DNA of 64,000 bases from Odobenus rosmarus divergens (GCF_000321225.1 NW_004450329.1:860173-924172), one strand, 5' to 3'; numbered from the stretch's first letter, positions 46,264 to 58,681 are shown. Program-made: numbers and translations. The notes: a model not told the origin generated them from the sequence alone.

Positions 46264-46799
46264 CTAAAACACTATGAGAGCATGAGTGGAGACCTAAATT
46301 TCAAACCCAAGAGACTATTTGGAAGGCAAATTTCCCTAAGAGAAAGTCTTGTGGAAATACAGATTGTTAACTAGAAAAATTCCAGGACTGCAATACTATC
46401 AATACAAATATGAGCAAAGCTCTCTGTGCATTTACTGTGTGCGAGGCACTGTTACAGCATCTGTTGGCTAATTTAGCCTTCCCTCAAAAGAAAAGTGACA
46501 TTAGCGTTCCCATTTTAGAGGTAAGAAAAGTGCCATGACATCATGCAGTTAATCAGGGGAAGTTCTTGGTGGCCTTGCTCCAGAGCTCCTTCTCTGAACA
46601 ACTAACTTGGATTCTAGTTAGCTTCTAAAAATTAACCACAAAATATGATAAATGCAAGAGGAAGAAAAGCTCCTGAACTTGATGTTACAATTTCCTTGTG
46701 AAGCTGGGAAGCATAACCAGTTAATCTGATCAAATCACTGCAGATAAACAGCCATTATGAGATTGAGTCTTCTAAAGAAAATCACTGTCATATTGTTCT
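46264..46799. other. Non-coding DNA with a MIR trace
   Basis: No gene is recognised. At about 46425-46580, 'ctgtgcatttactgtgtgcgaggcactgttacagcatctg' through 'gttcccattttagaggtaagaaaagtgccatgacatcatgcagttaatc' is a forward MIR. Confidence 0.55.
46425..46580 (+). repeat. MIR-family SINE
   Basis: Forward MIR order: 'tttactgtgtgcgaggcactgtta', 'gttcccattttagaggtaagaaaa', 'catgcagttaatcagg'. It is diverged but collinear. Confidence 0.72.
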
Positions 46800-47030
46800 T
46801 CTCCAGTTGAGAATCCCTTAATAGCTGTGACTTCCCTGCAGGAGTATGCGTGCACATCGGGACCTGGCTTATATCCCTCCATGGTCTGATTACATTCTAT
46901 CCAAAATTCAATCCTCTGTGACCTCTTACATTTTTTTTTTCTCTCTTCCTACATCCTCTCTCAAAATCTCTGCTCCAGCCACAATGAATTCCTCTCCATC
47001 AAATAGACTTTTTATGGGTGCTTTATCCTT
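46800..47030 (+). repeat. LINE L2-like fragment
   Basis: 'tctttcctacatcctctctc'-type text with 'aaatctctgctccagccacaatgaattcctctcc' resembles the internal L2 3' block ('...gcactccagccacactggcctcctt...'). It has low similarity. Confidence 0.4.
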
Positions 47031-47992
47031 ACTGCCATTAATTGGGAGTCTTCTTGTTACAAAAAAATAAAGATGCATTTTTGTTTTCCAAAAACATCAT
47101 GCTGGGCTAGAACCATGGTGGATACAAACATAATCTAATTCATAGGATTATTCTAAGTATTGGCTGGGAAGTTGCATTTTGTACACTACCTAGCCAAAAA
47201 GTGGTGGCTTGTTATTCGTAAATATTAAATGATTTTGTACACAAATTCTGTGTACATAGGATGAACATGGAATTCAGTTCAACCATCTTCTTCCTGAACC
47301 TAAACTGTTTGGTTTTGTTTTTTCCATTAATGACATTCAGCATCTCATCACCCGACTTAACAGGATGATTGTAATTTTGTTACTTTTTCCCGGGCCATGT
47401 CTGATTCTAGAATCTCTCTAGCTCCTCTAAACTGTCAATGATTTATTGAAGGGCCTGTGACCCACAGACCACACCAAGAACCTCAAGTGTACCAGCTCAA
47501 ATATCATACTCTATTGATATTATGAATTCCACATTTTTACAGATAGAGAAAACTAAAGTTAAAATAAAACAAGTAACTTCCTCATTGCCATAATTTGTAA
47601 GTAGGAAAGCTAGCATTTGAAGAAAGCCTTCGTATATCTAAAGCTGTGATTTTCTAGTAAATCAGGTTGTCTTCCTTTGTCATACTACTTATCCTTGATT
47701 GTTATAGCACTGGTAAGTTCCAGCTCACCCATTTTGGAAAATAAGGCTCCTGGACGAGAGAGATTTTCTAAGATCACTTTTTAAAGACAAATTTGTTTAG
47801 GTTTTAGATTAAACATGATGGTACTTGGGGAGATTATTCCAGCCCAAGACTCAGCATTTCTAGTGTCTTTCCTATAAGCCTACCTTTCAAATATGAGTTG
47901 CTGAATAGTCAAGCCCCAAAAGAAATGATCTGAGAATAAAGAATTGTAGAAAACTAGGCAAATGCTAGTTTACAATTCTGGCAACTCCTTGT
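47031..47992. other. Non-coding DNA with a MIR trace
   Basis: No gene is recognised. At about 47510-47625, 'tattatgaattccacatttttacagatagagaaaactaaagttaaaataaaacaagtaacttcctcattgccataatttgtaagtagg' looks like a forward MIR core. The rest is featureless. Confidence 0.5.
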
Positions 47993-48231
47993 AAGAACTA
48001 TTTTTGGAGGGGTGTCTGGGTGGCTCACTTGGTTAGGTATCTGCCTTTGGCTCATTTCATGATCCCGGAGTCTGGGAGATGGAGTCCTGCGTTGGGCTCC
48101 CCACTCAGCAGGTAGCCTACTTTTCCCTCTCCCTTTGCCCTTCCCTGATTTAAGTGCTCTCTATCTCCCAATCTCTGTTTCTTTCTCAAATAAATAAATA
48201 AAATCTTAAAAGAAAGAAGTATTTTTGGAGG
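47993..48231 (+). mobile_element. SINEC with 18-bp target duplication
   Basis: The forward body runs 48011-48213: 'ggtgtctgggtggctcacttggttaggtatctgcctttggctc', a CT-rich part and 'tctcaaataaataaataaaatctt'. Duplications AAGAACTATTTTTGGAGG (47993-48010) and AAGAAGTATTTTTGGAGG (48214-48231) differ at one base. The target lies at the start of an L2-like block, 'aggacttgccctatgccaaacttctagaaacag', at 48229-48330. Confidence 0.95.
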
Positions 48232-49009
48232 ACTTGCCCTATGCCAAACTTCTAGAAACAGAAATTAGAAAGGTTAACAACACAAAGTGTACTTCCTACA
48301 GGAGCTAACAGTCTAGTGAGGACCTTACCGTAGAAACCAACATGCTGCAAATTAGGATTGGCAAACAACAAGACTGCAAGATGGTTCTTTAAAGGGAATT
48401 TTCATTGTCAAACAGTTTTGGGGAAACTACATGTTATATTAGTCTTCCTCGATATTTCTGTGCACATTAGCTTGTTAGATATCCTGTAGTGAGGAAATCT
48501 GTTTTACTTTATTTAGGTCTGTTTTTACCAAAAAAAAAAAAAAAATCTATGACTCTAGAAACTTTATTTTTCCTCTTACACTTAGTAAAATTTTAATTTA
48601 GTAAAATTCTGTAAAATTAGAGTTCCTTCAAACACACTTTAAAAATTATAGCCTAAAATATTTTATCATTTTCATAACTAATTTCTCTTTCTTCCTCTCT
48701 CTCTCTCTCCTCCCTTATAAACAGTCTTTTACACGACTGTCAAGATCATCTTCCTCAAAGAATAATCAGGTTATGTAGGTTATGCTAGTTTTTTTTTCTT
48801 GTTTTCTTTTTTTTCTTTTTTCTAAATCAAGCCCATTTACAAACAATCTAGAGTCTATCATTTTACAGTAAATTCAAAGGCATTATCAGAGCTTTTTAGT
48901 TTATTTTTTCCTGTGAAAAATATTTCCCCAGCTTTGTGGCCTACTGTTCTTTAACCAGTTAGACTCAGTGAAATGAAACTATCTGCATTCCCACAAAGCC
49001 ACCATAGCA
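48232..49009. other. Non-coding DNA with L2-like trace and T/CT-rich runs
   Basis: No gene is recognised. 48232-48330 continues an L2-like block ('ctaacagtctagtgagg'). It also has an A15 run near 48531, a (TC)n patch near 48688-48712 and a T-rich patch near 48790-48820. Confidence 0.5.
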
Positions 49010-49230
49010 TACTCATATCCTTGATATTGGTCACTAGAGTATTCCCTTCCTCTATCTCTGTCTTGAAACTGTCCTTACTCTGTTACAATCCAGGCCAAGA
49101 ACTTCCACGAAGTCATTCTTGATTTTTATGACCCTAGGTAAACACCACCTCCATCCTTTGTCTCCATAGCACCTTTCTCAGATCTGCCTTCAATAATGAA
49201 GCACATTCATGCTGTATTCTATGAGCTTTT
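49010..49230 (+). repeat. LINE L2-like 3' fragment
   Basis: 'ttccacgaagtcattcttgatttttatgacccta', 'caccacctccatcctttgtctccatagcacctttctcaga' resembles the forward L2 block 'ccaggaagccttccctgacc...ctcccatagcactttgtac'. It is diverged. Confidence 0.4.
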
Positions 49231-51329
49231 CGGCCCTTTGAAAGGATAAAGTGATTGGGTAAGCAACATGGTATCCTAGCCCCACTGCCTGTCTTATTGT
49301 CAAGGTTCTCTATCCTGGGGGATCATAGGCTCCGTTGCCTACTATGCTTGTCCAGAAAGAGTCTTGCCTTTAGGGTAATGCAGAATTTCTGCCCCAGAGA
49401 ATATGCATCATCTCCTTTCCAATTCCCAAATAACAAAAATTGCAACCCTTTAATCTCTAAAATAAAAAATGAGTTATATTAGGTTTAATAAATAAGATAT
49501 ACTAATATAGGAATGCAATGGATATAGCTTTGATCAAGTCAAGTCCTGATTGGCCAGTCAGTTCTGTTGCTCTCCTGGGAAGGCCCTTTTATTCCACTGC
49601 TGTACAATGACCCTCCAGTCCAGCCTCTGTCTTTCAGACAACAGCCAGAAAGACAACCAAGGTCAGGTACCTATCAGTGAGACAGTAAGTTAAACATAGT
49701 TGTGCACAAAAACAAGTCCAAGAATAAAGAGATATGTCCTTTGTGAGGTGAGACTTCTGTTACTTAGCTGTCAGATCTTTCCTTCTCACAAAGTAGCCCA
49801 CATCAGAAAATATTTAGTTTAACAGAAAAGTATAAGCTAGAGCTTATTGAGTGCTTAGTCATATCAGAAGTGGAGGCAAAAGAAGAAAGAACTCAAAACT
49901 CTTAGTTCAAAGAGCTTAAATCATTTCTTTAAGATCACAGAACTAGTGAGTGCCAAACTGGAGTTTAGAATCCAGTAGAGTGGTTCTAAAGTCTCAAAAT
50001 CATCATCCTCCCCATGGTTAGTACAAATCAAAGGGAGAAGAAAGGGATGCTCCAAAGTATGCTGATTTAATCTGTGAAGACCTTTTGGAGCAAATTAAAT
50101 TAAATATTACTTTCTTGAAATTTGGCTAAACACAATTTTTACTGAGTGATTTAGTTAGACACATGATTTTGCTTTGGATGCTGTATATTATACTACCGAA
50201 AAAAGAATAATAATAATAATGGATTGAAAATGTCAGTGGTCTGTTTCAATGTAGATTCTCCGTGTGTTTGGAAAACATATTGATTTCCACATAATACTGT
50301 GCTTTTGACTTGATATATATTGACATATACCTACTAGGGACTTATTGATTGTTTTCAGTAAATACTCTGAAATGTTCTCACATTTAGCTAAAAAAAAAAG
50401 CTCAGCTTTCAGCAAGATTTTTTTTTCTTTTTTAAGTGGAAAACTTTGTTGATCATGGTGCCGATTCTCAAAATTGATCTGAAACCATTACTTTTTAAGT
50501 GTGTATAATCTAAAGACCTGAGAGAAAAGTCTTATTTAAAAAGCAAATAATGCTAATTTAGAAGAAAATACCATGATAATATACGTAAACTTATGTGTAA
50601 TATTATCCCAACTATATAAACTTAGCAAATAAAAATGGATGTAAAAAAAAAAGAAAAAAGATTGGAAATTGTGGATCAACCTCAACATTCATCAGGATTA
50701 GTATCTGATTAGTATCAATTCATAAAGAAACTTTTAAACTAGATCTTGGCTTAGTTCCAAGGTGTGTTTCCATCCAGAGCTTTTTGTTGTTTCTCCTCAC
50801 GCAACATGAACCACCTTCAAACATTCATTCACATTGCATTGATTGTGAAAATACTATATTTTCTACAATTAAATAAAGTTTCATTTTTTTCACATTCATA
50901 TAACTACAATTACTGTGTCTGACATCAAATAGACAAAAAATAAATTATCATATTTAAATAAGCATGTCAGAGATTGGTTCAGCGTCCATGACAAAAAAAA
51001 ATTGTGTCCCCATATTGTAGCATGATTCAAACTCTAGTCCCAGGAAAATTACAATTATTAAGTCAGGATACTATTGTCATATACCCAAGTAGCTACAATT
51101 ATGTGAATTTGGGAATTTCAATATCTTCCCTATATTGCTATGTTAATAGTAGCTCTCTATGAATAATGCAGGAATGGAATAAATAGATTATATATATATA
51201 TATAAATTTTTTAGAAAGATCAGACCTTTCTGAATATTCATTATCAATTGATTTAAATGAAGGCATTTTTAAATAAAGATTAAAAAAAATCCCTGAAGAC
51301 CTTACATTTTAATTAGGAGAGAGCTAAGG
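49231..51329. other. Mostly unique AT-rich non-coding DNA
   Basis: No gene is recognised. A weak forward MIR trace lies at 49835-49990 ('gagcttattgagtgcttag' and 'aagatcacagaactagtgagtgcc'). An (AAT)n patch lies at about 50206-50222, an A-rich patch at about 50642-50660 and a (TA)n patch at about 51192-51205. Confidence 0.5.
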
Positions 51330-51620
51330 GCTTCTTCAGTATGGCTTATTAATGTGTATATTACTGCACTGTATATAACATTTATAGACCATTGCATTAG
51401 AAACAGGTATTTTACTTGCACAGTACAGCTTGCGGTTTCGTGACTGCTATGGAGATGGGGTGCAGCCTGCAAAATGTACTGGCAGCTCCTAATGAGTACG
51501 GAGCTGCAATTAGCATCTCTATTTCTATTAAAAAAGGATTTTGTAGGGGTTATTTGCGAGACTGCTCTCAGCTTCTTTCCCTGAATTCCTGCCACTCTGT
51601 TCATCACAGAAACTGTATCT
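51330..51620. promoter_or_regulatory. Candidate conserved non-coding element
   Basis: Repeat-free sequence less AT-rich than its surroundings. At 51482-51507 an exact 8-bp inverted repeat (GCAGCTCC and GGAGCTGC, with CAGCTC/GAGCTG E-box-like cores) brackets a TAATGAG homeodomain-type site. CAATTAGC follows at 51507-51514 and an A/T-rich CTATTTCTATTA block at about 51519-51530. The close packing looks enhancer-like. No conservation data were available. Confidence 0.25.
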
Positions 51621-52177
51621 CTCAGGATGTCTTACCACTTGGTTCAGCCAACGGGAAGCATAAGCAGGTGATTTGAAGGCTAGGGAGAGAACACATGTTT
51701 CCTTCTCTCTCTTTCTCCACCTGTGTCTTCTGTAGAAGAAGCTGTGAGCCCTCTACGGTGACTCCGAGACCTTCCAAACGACCTCACTGCAGCCTGGTTT
51801 CCACCAGGTCTCATTTAACGCTGTCTCCTCTCTTGGGACCTCCATTTTTAGCAGCAGTGGTTTCACGTTTTGTTAATAGTGAGATCCCTGTTTTCGCAGG
51901 TCTTCCATCACTGTATGACCAATTCTCTGCATTTTTTTTTTTTTTCTATTTGAAATACATAGATTGGCTTCTATTTACTGGACTGGACCCTCACACCTAT
52001 AGTGGTTATTTGTGTCTCTCTCCACAGCCACCCTAGAAATCCTTCCAACATTACTTTCTTCTGAATTTGTGAAACTGTGCTATCTTGGGTATTTGTATTG
52101 GTTATTTTAAGGCTACCATTTATTGGGCAGCCACTATACCCCAGACATTGTCCTAGATGTCCTCCAGCCTCCCTGTT
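51621..52177. other. Unique non-coding DNA
   Basis: No gene is recognised. The 113-codon frame at 51695-52036 is rich in Ser, Pro and Phe, crosses a T14 run near 51932 and matches no family. Confidence 0.5.
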
Positions 52178-52415
52178 TGTCCGGTATCATCTTTTTTTTT
52201 TTTTTTTTTGAGATTTTATTTATTTATTTGACAGAGAGAGACACAGTGAGAGAGGGAACACAAGCAGGGGGAGTGGGAGAGGGAGAAGCAGGCTTCCCAC
52301 TGAGCAGGGAGCCCGATGCGGGGCTTGATCCCAGGACCCTGGGATGATGACCTGAGCCGAAGGCAGACGCTTAACCGACTGAGCGACCCAGGCGCCCCAT
52401 GTCCGGTATCATCTT
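52178..52415 (-). mobile_element. Very young SINEC with perfect 16-bp target duplication
   Basis: The reverse-oriented full-length body runs 52194-52399: T18 tail, 'gagattttatttatttatttgacagagagagacacagtgagagaggga', 'caagcagggggagtgggagagggagaagcaggcttcccactgagcagggagcccgatgcgggg', 'gccgaaggcagacgcttaaccgactgag', 'cccaggcgcccc'. Duplications TGTCCGGTATCATCTT at 52178-52193 and 52400-52415 are identical. It is the closest to consensus here, retaining CpG sites (GATGCGGGG, GCCGAAGG, GACGCTTAACCGAC). Confidence 0.98.
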
Positions 52416-55179
52416 GAGAGACAGTCATCCTTATGCTCTTGACTCCACCCATGCTGGTTTTCTTTCAGGTCACCAAACACACAATTTATTTTTACCTCAG
52501 TGCATTTATACATGCTCTTCATTGGGGGAAGTGGGTTTCTCCCACCCTTGACTCCTGATGTCTCAAGTTAAACATCGCTTCTTTGTGAGTCCTTCCCTGA
52601 GTCCAGATCATTAATGTTTCCCCGTCACACACTCTCAGTTCACCATTTACTTCTTCCTTGTAGTATATGCCAAAATAAATAATTTATGGTAGAATATGGT
52701 AGCGAGTATTGATTTGTTAGCAGGTCTGTGTGACCCCAGTCCTATGCTTTATTTAACGCATTACAATTTCATATTCTAGTACCTGGGATATAAAAGCATT
52801 ACAAAAAGTTCACCACAACCTATATCAAATTGAACCATTTAGCCATGTTCGACATATTGGCTTTCACTGTGCTAACCATATGTCTCAAGACAAGCAGCAG
52901 GTGCATACAGCATTAAGGATATAATCCCGGTGATTTTAGACCATTCCAGCTTAAAAAGTTGTTTTGTCAAAGTTTGTTAGCAGTGGGGTTAGGACACCAT
53001 TGATGATAAAGCAAACTATGGATATTGAGCTCTAGAGAAGCCCTGAACTCTGTACTATTTGGGGCTCTGGTCAGATTCTAACCATTTATCATGAAGGGGG
53101 CAATGCTGGTTGTATGAACATCTATAATGCTGTTGAAACCACTTACACACATATGTTACTTTCACACCCAGAGGGATTATTAGGCTATCAAAATGATGCC
53201 TTTGAAGACTTGACTAGTGTGAAGTTTGTTTAGTTCTCTTTTAACTGTAGCATTTCTTGAGATTCTTTTGATGTCTTAAGAAGTACTAATGAAGACAGAT
53301 GAATAAGAATGGCCTCTGCAGGCACAGACTATGGCCATTTACAGCAGATCACTCAATTGTAGAGTGCCTTTAAGGTTCAGGGATATCTTAGTGACTATTT
53401 TGTGCATGACCTTTCCTCGGCTGCCTTTGAGTCTCGAGATTAAGAGAAAATATCCAACTTAAATATAGTGATGAGGTTGCAGGTAGGGTGGAGAATGGGA
53501 ATTGGTCAGGCTTGGATTTTTAATTTTAGCTCCCACATGGACTAGTTTTCAATGTCTTATCCCTCTGGACCCCACTCGTAAAATGCAGAGCCTTGTAATT
53601 TTTAAATTTGAGAATTAATAAAAAACTATTGGTGGTCCTTATTAAGTACACAGATATTATCTGTATTAGATCTGTGGCAAAGGGGGGCCCTGATTTATAC
53701 ATTTTCTCCTTCCAATTGACATTATTTAGGAGAAGCAGCTTTTTATAGGAGGAAATCAGAAGATACTGGAAATAAATGAGCTAAATTATGTCTTTGCTCT
53801 TCCAATAAAGAACACTAAGCCTAGGGCCACAAAATGCAACCCCCTAGACTTACTTGTTTTTGGTTGATAACTAGGAGGTTAGAACAGAAAATGCCAATTT
53901 CCTTTTCAGATTAACAAACAAACAAACAAACATGGTTTTCAAGGTTGCATCCTCTATACATTTGTATCTTGTGTCATACAACATCTACAGGAAAATGCAA
54001 TCTGAAGTTCTTGAAAAAGTTTAACATTCCATCCATCACACAGTGGAATAAACCTCCATTAACAAGCACATTACATTTGGAAACAGCATCATTCCCAATC
54101 CCAAATAGCATTTGATTCAATCTGTAATATTATCCAGGCTAACAAAGAAGTTTAGTAGTACTTCTTCAGATATCAGAGATTGCTTTGTTTCCCTCTAATA
54201 TTGATAGAACAAAAAATACACTTTTTTTAATAAATAGTAAGATCAATGAAATCAGAGCAAGTTCCTCCCTGAATCAAGATGAGAAATCTAGTGGGGATTT
54301 GTCTTCCCAGTTTTCACTCAAAATTTCTATCTAACTTTTAAAAAGCCTGTCTATATTAATGAGGTTGGAAACTTCAGGTGCATTTATGTCTATTTGCTTG
54401 AGAATAAATAGCATTTATTTGCTGGGAGTTCTGGGAGTTCTGTTTTTCTGTGTCGCTGTTATGCAGGTCATTTGACAGACCTATAGATACATTCGTGCTT
54501 CTCAATTATTCTCTCTTCTTATAAGCACTTTACTCCTTCCTTTATGATCCCTATGCCCCCATAGTTAAATCTTCCAAAGGAAAGAGAGAAAAAAACTACA
54601 AAACATTATTTTCTCTACTTCAAGAACCCCATAAAAATATAAACTGCAGGAATTTGGACTCTCCCTTTGGAATTTCTGTTCTTTTTCCTGGAAGACTGAA
54701 CATGCCTTGTTTTATAAATTTAAGCAACCATAAGCTCTAAGGCTTTATACTTACATGCATCTTCACTTTTGAACTCTAGTTAAACTTATGTTCTGGAAAG
54801 TGGGTTTTCATTAATGTCTGCCTGTCTGTCTTTGCTTCTCAGTAGCATTAATAATGAAGACTTAAATGTGGTAATGGAACTTCAGTGTGATTTATAACTT
54901 ATATCACTGATAAAACGTTGATGTGACTAATATACAAAAGCAATAGTCAAAAAAGAGAGAAGAATATAATAAAAAATACCAACACTTCTGTAGAAAAAAT
55001 GAGTCAGAGATATGAGCATATATTTTATAGAGAAAGAAAGGTCATTGACCTTAATCATATAAAAAGATTCTCAAACTGAGTAATAATGAGATAATCATAA
55101 TTTTAAATACAGTGATATATAATTTCTTATCCAATGCACTGACAAAATCTAAAAGTTGACAACATGCTTCGTTATTGAG
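52416..55179. other. Mostly unique non-coding DNA
   Basis: No gene is recognised. An L2-like 3' block is possible at 52500-52690 ('gtgagtccttccctgagtcc...tcacacactctcagttcacc'). An (AAAC)n patch lies at about 53911-53932. A 9-bp tandem pair (CTGGGAGTT) lies near 54422-54440. The rest is single-copy-looking. Confidence 0.5.
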
Positions 55180-55790
55180 ACTATGGGGAAATAGTGTCTG
55201 TGGAAATGAAAAATGATATATCTACAATGGGGGATGTGGCTATGTCTATCAAATTTACATGTACATTTACCCTTTGATCCAAATAATCCCTACTTTAAGA
55301 ATATACTGCAAGGCATATGCACATGGGCACAGAAACCTTCGTAGCAAAAGATGGAGACTTACCAAATGTGTATTATAAGGGGAAGGGTGAATAAACCTCA
55401 GTAGATCTGCAAAAAGGAGAATAGGCAGCTATGAAAAGGAATGAGGAATATAGCTCTATATGATCCGATGAGTGATGCACTAATTATAAGGGGAGGGGAG
55501 TGGAGAAAATGTATAGTTGTTAAAAATAAATAAAATAATGTACTACTGTTTATCTATGGAAGTGTGTGTCTTATATGCATATATACATGCACACACCCAA
55601 CATGCTCACATTTACAAGAAAAACAAACCATAAACTATAAAATTAAACAGAACATTGACTTTGTGGAAAGATAGGAAGAGTGGAGGTGTCAGGAATAGAA
55701 TCTAGAGTTCTCCAGATATATTAGGTTTTATAGATTTGACTTTGTAAGCATGTGAATATTTTGCAGAATTAAAAATAAAATAATATCCCT
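55180..55790 (+). mobile_element. Old L1 (L1M) 3' end
   Basis: Forward L1M order: 'accctttgatccaaataatccctactttaagaatatactgcaaggcata', 'gcacagaaaccttcgtagc', 'gaataaacctcagtagatctgc', 'ggcagctatgaaaaggaatgaggaatatagctctatatgatccgatgagtgatgc', 'actttgtaagcatgtgaatattttgcagaattaaaaataaaataata'. It is degenerate and non-coding. Confidence 0.78.
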
Positions 55791-56040
55791 CCCCAAAGGA
55801 TAAATGCAGCAAACACATGTGTTTCAAGTTGATGACATAACTGAATCAAGAAGAACTATTTCAAAATATGTAAAACAATAATTTTACTGTTATTTTGGTG
55901 GATTATACCAGAAAGAAAAAAAAACCTGAAAAACAAAATAAAGCAATACATTCACTAGTTTAGTAGTCATATTATTGAAGATGAGGTTGGTGTTTTTATC
56001 CTGAGTCTGCCGAATGTGTATTAGGAGATGGAGCAGTGCA
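55791..56040. other. Unique AT-rich non-coding DNA
   Basis: Nothing is recognised between the old L1 tail and MER2. Confidence 0.5.
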
Positions 56041-56380
56041 TACAGTTGATCCTCGAACAGAATGGTTTCGAACTATGAGGATCCACTTACACGCGGTTTT
56101 TTTTTTCAATAAATATGATACTGTAAATGTATTTTGTCTTTCTTATGACTTTCTTCAGAACATGTTCCTTTCTCTAACTGGCCTTATTGTAAGAATACAG
56201 CATTTAACACATATAACATACAAAATATGTGGTAATCAACTGTTGATGTTGTTGGTAAAGCTTCCAGTCAAGCACAGGTTATTAGTGAAGTTGTGGGGGA
56301 ATCAAAACTATATGCAGATATTTAACAACACGGGGGTGGGCAGGCACTCCACACCCCTGCATTGTTCAGGATCAACTGTA
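56041..56380. mobile_element. MER2 (TcMar-Tigger non-autonomous DNA transposon), complete
   Basis: A full-length 336-bp element at 56043-56378, with the TA target duplication at 56041-56042 and 56379-56380. Its ends 'cagttgatcctcgaacagaatgg' and 'gttcaggatcaactg' are inverted terminal repeats of the Tigger type ('cagttgacccttgaacaac'). Internal blocks 'gtaagaatacagcatttaacacatataacatacaaaatatgtggtaatcaactgttgatgttgttggtaaagcttccagtcaagcacagg' match MER2. It encodes no transposase, and the 120-codon frame across it is spurious. Confidence 0.93.
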
Positions 56381-57396
56381 TTTACTTGGTCTCAATGAGG
56401 ATCAGGACAAAGGAGATAAGAGGTAAGGTCACTAAGGGATCATGCACTCTTTCACTTCAATTGGAAGTACCAATATGAACTTATGACATATTTTAACTAA
56501 TGAACAACAACAAAAACAGATGACACAATTAGAATACCTGATTTCCATTCCCAATAAAGTGATGGGTCTAGACAGTGATCAATAGCTGCCAACATCACCA
56601 TGAGGGCAATCTACTAAATATTGTGTGTTATCTGATGGAAATACATAAAAAATTCTTGCCAAAATCTCTATGAGGTCTATAGGATGCAAACAGCAACTTA
56701 CAAGCAATACTGAGAGCAGAGAGCACATTACATGAAGATGATTATGGAAATTTCACATGACAAATATCTCATTTCTTCACAAATAATTACAGAGGAAAGT
56801 AAAAAGACTTAGAAATAAATCAGTAAGCATTTGATTCAATCAAATGGAACTTAAAAGATCTATTAACAACAACAACAACAAGAAAGATCTATTAGCCTGT
56901 TGCCAAGTATTTAAAATCCAAATTCAAACAAGCAAACTTAAAAAAAAGGAAATTTGAACACTACCCAAATCACTGATGATATTAAAATTATTACTAATTT
57001 ACTTATAGACTTAAGCCTAGTAATGTGGCTATTTTAAGCTTTGAAAAAATTACTTAACTTTTAGAAATACATGCTGACATACTTACGGATGAAATGGTAT
57101 GATCTGAGATTTTCTTCCAAATAACTACAGTTGGGATGAGTGGGTGATGGTAGAGGTGAAATAAAACTAACTGTGGCTTGATAATTTTTAAGGGTCATTT
57201 ATGATTAGCTATGGATTTATTACAGTATTCATACCATTTGAAATATTCTATAATATAAAGACAAAAATAGTCATTGCATCACTGATTAGCACTTTGTGCT
57301 ATCTTAAATATGGATTAAATAATTAAGAGGTGGTATGAAGAGAAGCCAAGTAATGATTCCCAGACCATAAGTCTTTCCTTACCAGCTGGCCCCATA

Positions 57397-57428
<32 letters not shown>

Positions 57429-58499
57429 ATATTTTTTTCTTATGTGGTTATGGCTTTTGTCTCTCAGAGTCCACTATTAAAGTAAAAATTCTTCCCCAAG
57501 AGAAACAAAAGAACTAATCATTTCAACTTTGTGAGAATTATATCATCAGAGTCTGCTAGTTCTAATAGCTACCTAAGAAATAATGAATGAAAGTAGAACA
57601 TTTTGATATAGGAATGGATTTAAAACTGTGCTTGTACCGGCTCAGTTATAGAGAACAGATTTTATCCTAGCTAGTTTAGGTTGGAAGGGATTTATTATAT
57701 GGTATGGCATTGCTAGAGGGTTCAGAAGGTTAAAAATACACTCTGGGTTGAAATTCTAAGTATTATTCCCCAAGTCCCTCCAAAGATCTGGGCTGCCAAG
57801 TTTGCTGTACATACTCTATGATCAGAAAATGTATGTAGTCAGGATATCCCATGTTGGGTATTGCCCATTCAGGATACCAGCTTCAGGACTATCAGCCACA
57901 CCTGTTAAAATCTGTATCAGATAAACATAGATGCATGTGCATCCATTTGGCCCAATCTAAATCAAATCTGGAACTCTTGCTAATAAAAAATTCTGCAAAA
58001 TGTAGTTTTACCTTCCCAGCCATTTTGATCACACTGGATGGAGGATAAGATCAAAGTAAAACAGCAATCAATAACATACATCACGAGGACCAACACATCT
58101 TCTGTTCATATGATATAAATTATCACTCTCTGCAGCCTTCTCTTTGTTGTTACCTCTGAGAAGTCTACACTGATTTCCTTTCTGACTGCATGGCATTTGC
58201 AATTGTATAAAATAAGCTTTGTATCTTATTCCAACTACTTGTATAGAATATGCAGAAAGGGCTTTTTTCTTTTTCACTGAGTTGAGAAGTTACATTATGA
58301 ACATCAAAATCAACAAGATTTTTCCAAGCCTCACATCTGGAGTGCATAATCATATCTGGATAAGGCACTAGCTCCAGCTTCCATCCCCACTTATTTCTTA
58401 CTCGTTCACAGTGAAGGTTGTTTTGGAAGTGATGATGCAAAGCAGTTGAACCTTTTGAGATAGATAGGAACTTTTACACTTGTCATTCTGAAACTGTGT
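56381..58499. other. Unique non-coding DNA
   Basis: No gene is recognised. Includes a (CAA)n patch at about 56865-56880 and the tetranucleotide repeat at 57397-57428. Frames at 57851-58440 match no family. Confidence 0.5.
57397..57428. repeat. (TATC)n tetranucleotide microsatellite
   Basis: About eight uninterrupted CTAT units. Such repeats are usually length-polymorphic. Confidence 0.95.
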
Positions 58500-58640
58500 C
58501 ATACTGTGGCTCGTTTATTTGTTTACCAAGGGCATTTGCCATTCTCCAGTTCAGATTCTGTAATTAACTCCTTTCTACATCCTCATTGCCAATTCAGCAT
58601 CTGATGAGCATTAAGGAAACACCTAATTACAGAGTGAATA
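58500..58640. promoter_or_regulatory. Candidate conserved non-coding element
   Basis: Repeat-free sequence with TAATTAAC at 58561-58568, GCCAATTC (CCAAT-like) near 58588, CATCTGATG near 58598 and CTAATTAC at 58623-58630. Motif density and repeat absence suggest a possible enhancer. Evidence is compositional only. Confidence 0.2.
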
Positions 58641-58681
58641 CCCAGCACAGTGGGGTTGCCTGAAGAGAACAGGGAAGTGGC

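Noticed and set aside
56036..56398. 120-codon plus-strand frame
   Set aside because: It lies almost exactly on the MER2 transposon, which is non-autonomous and non-coding.
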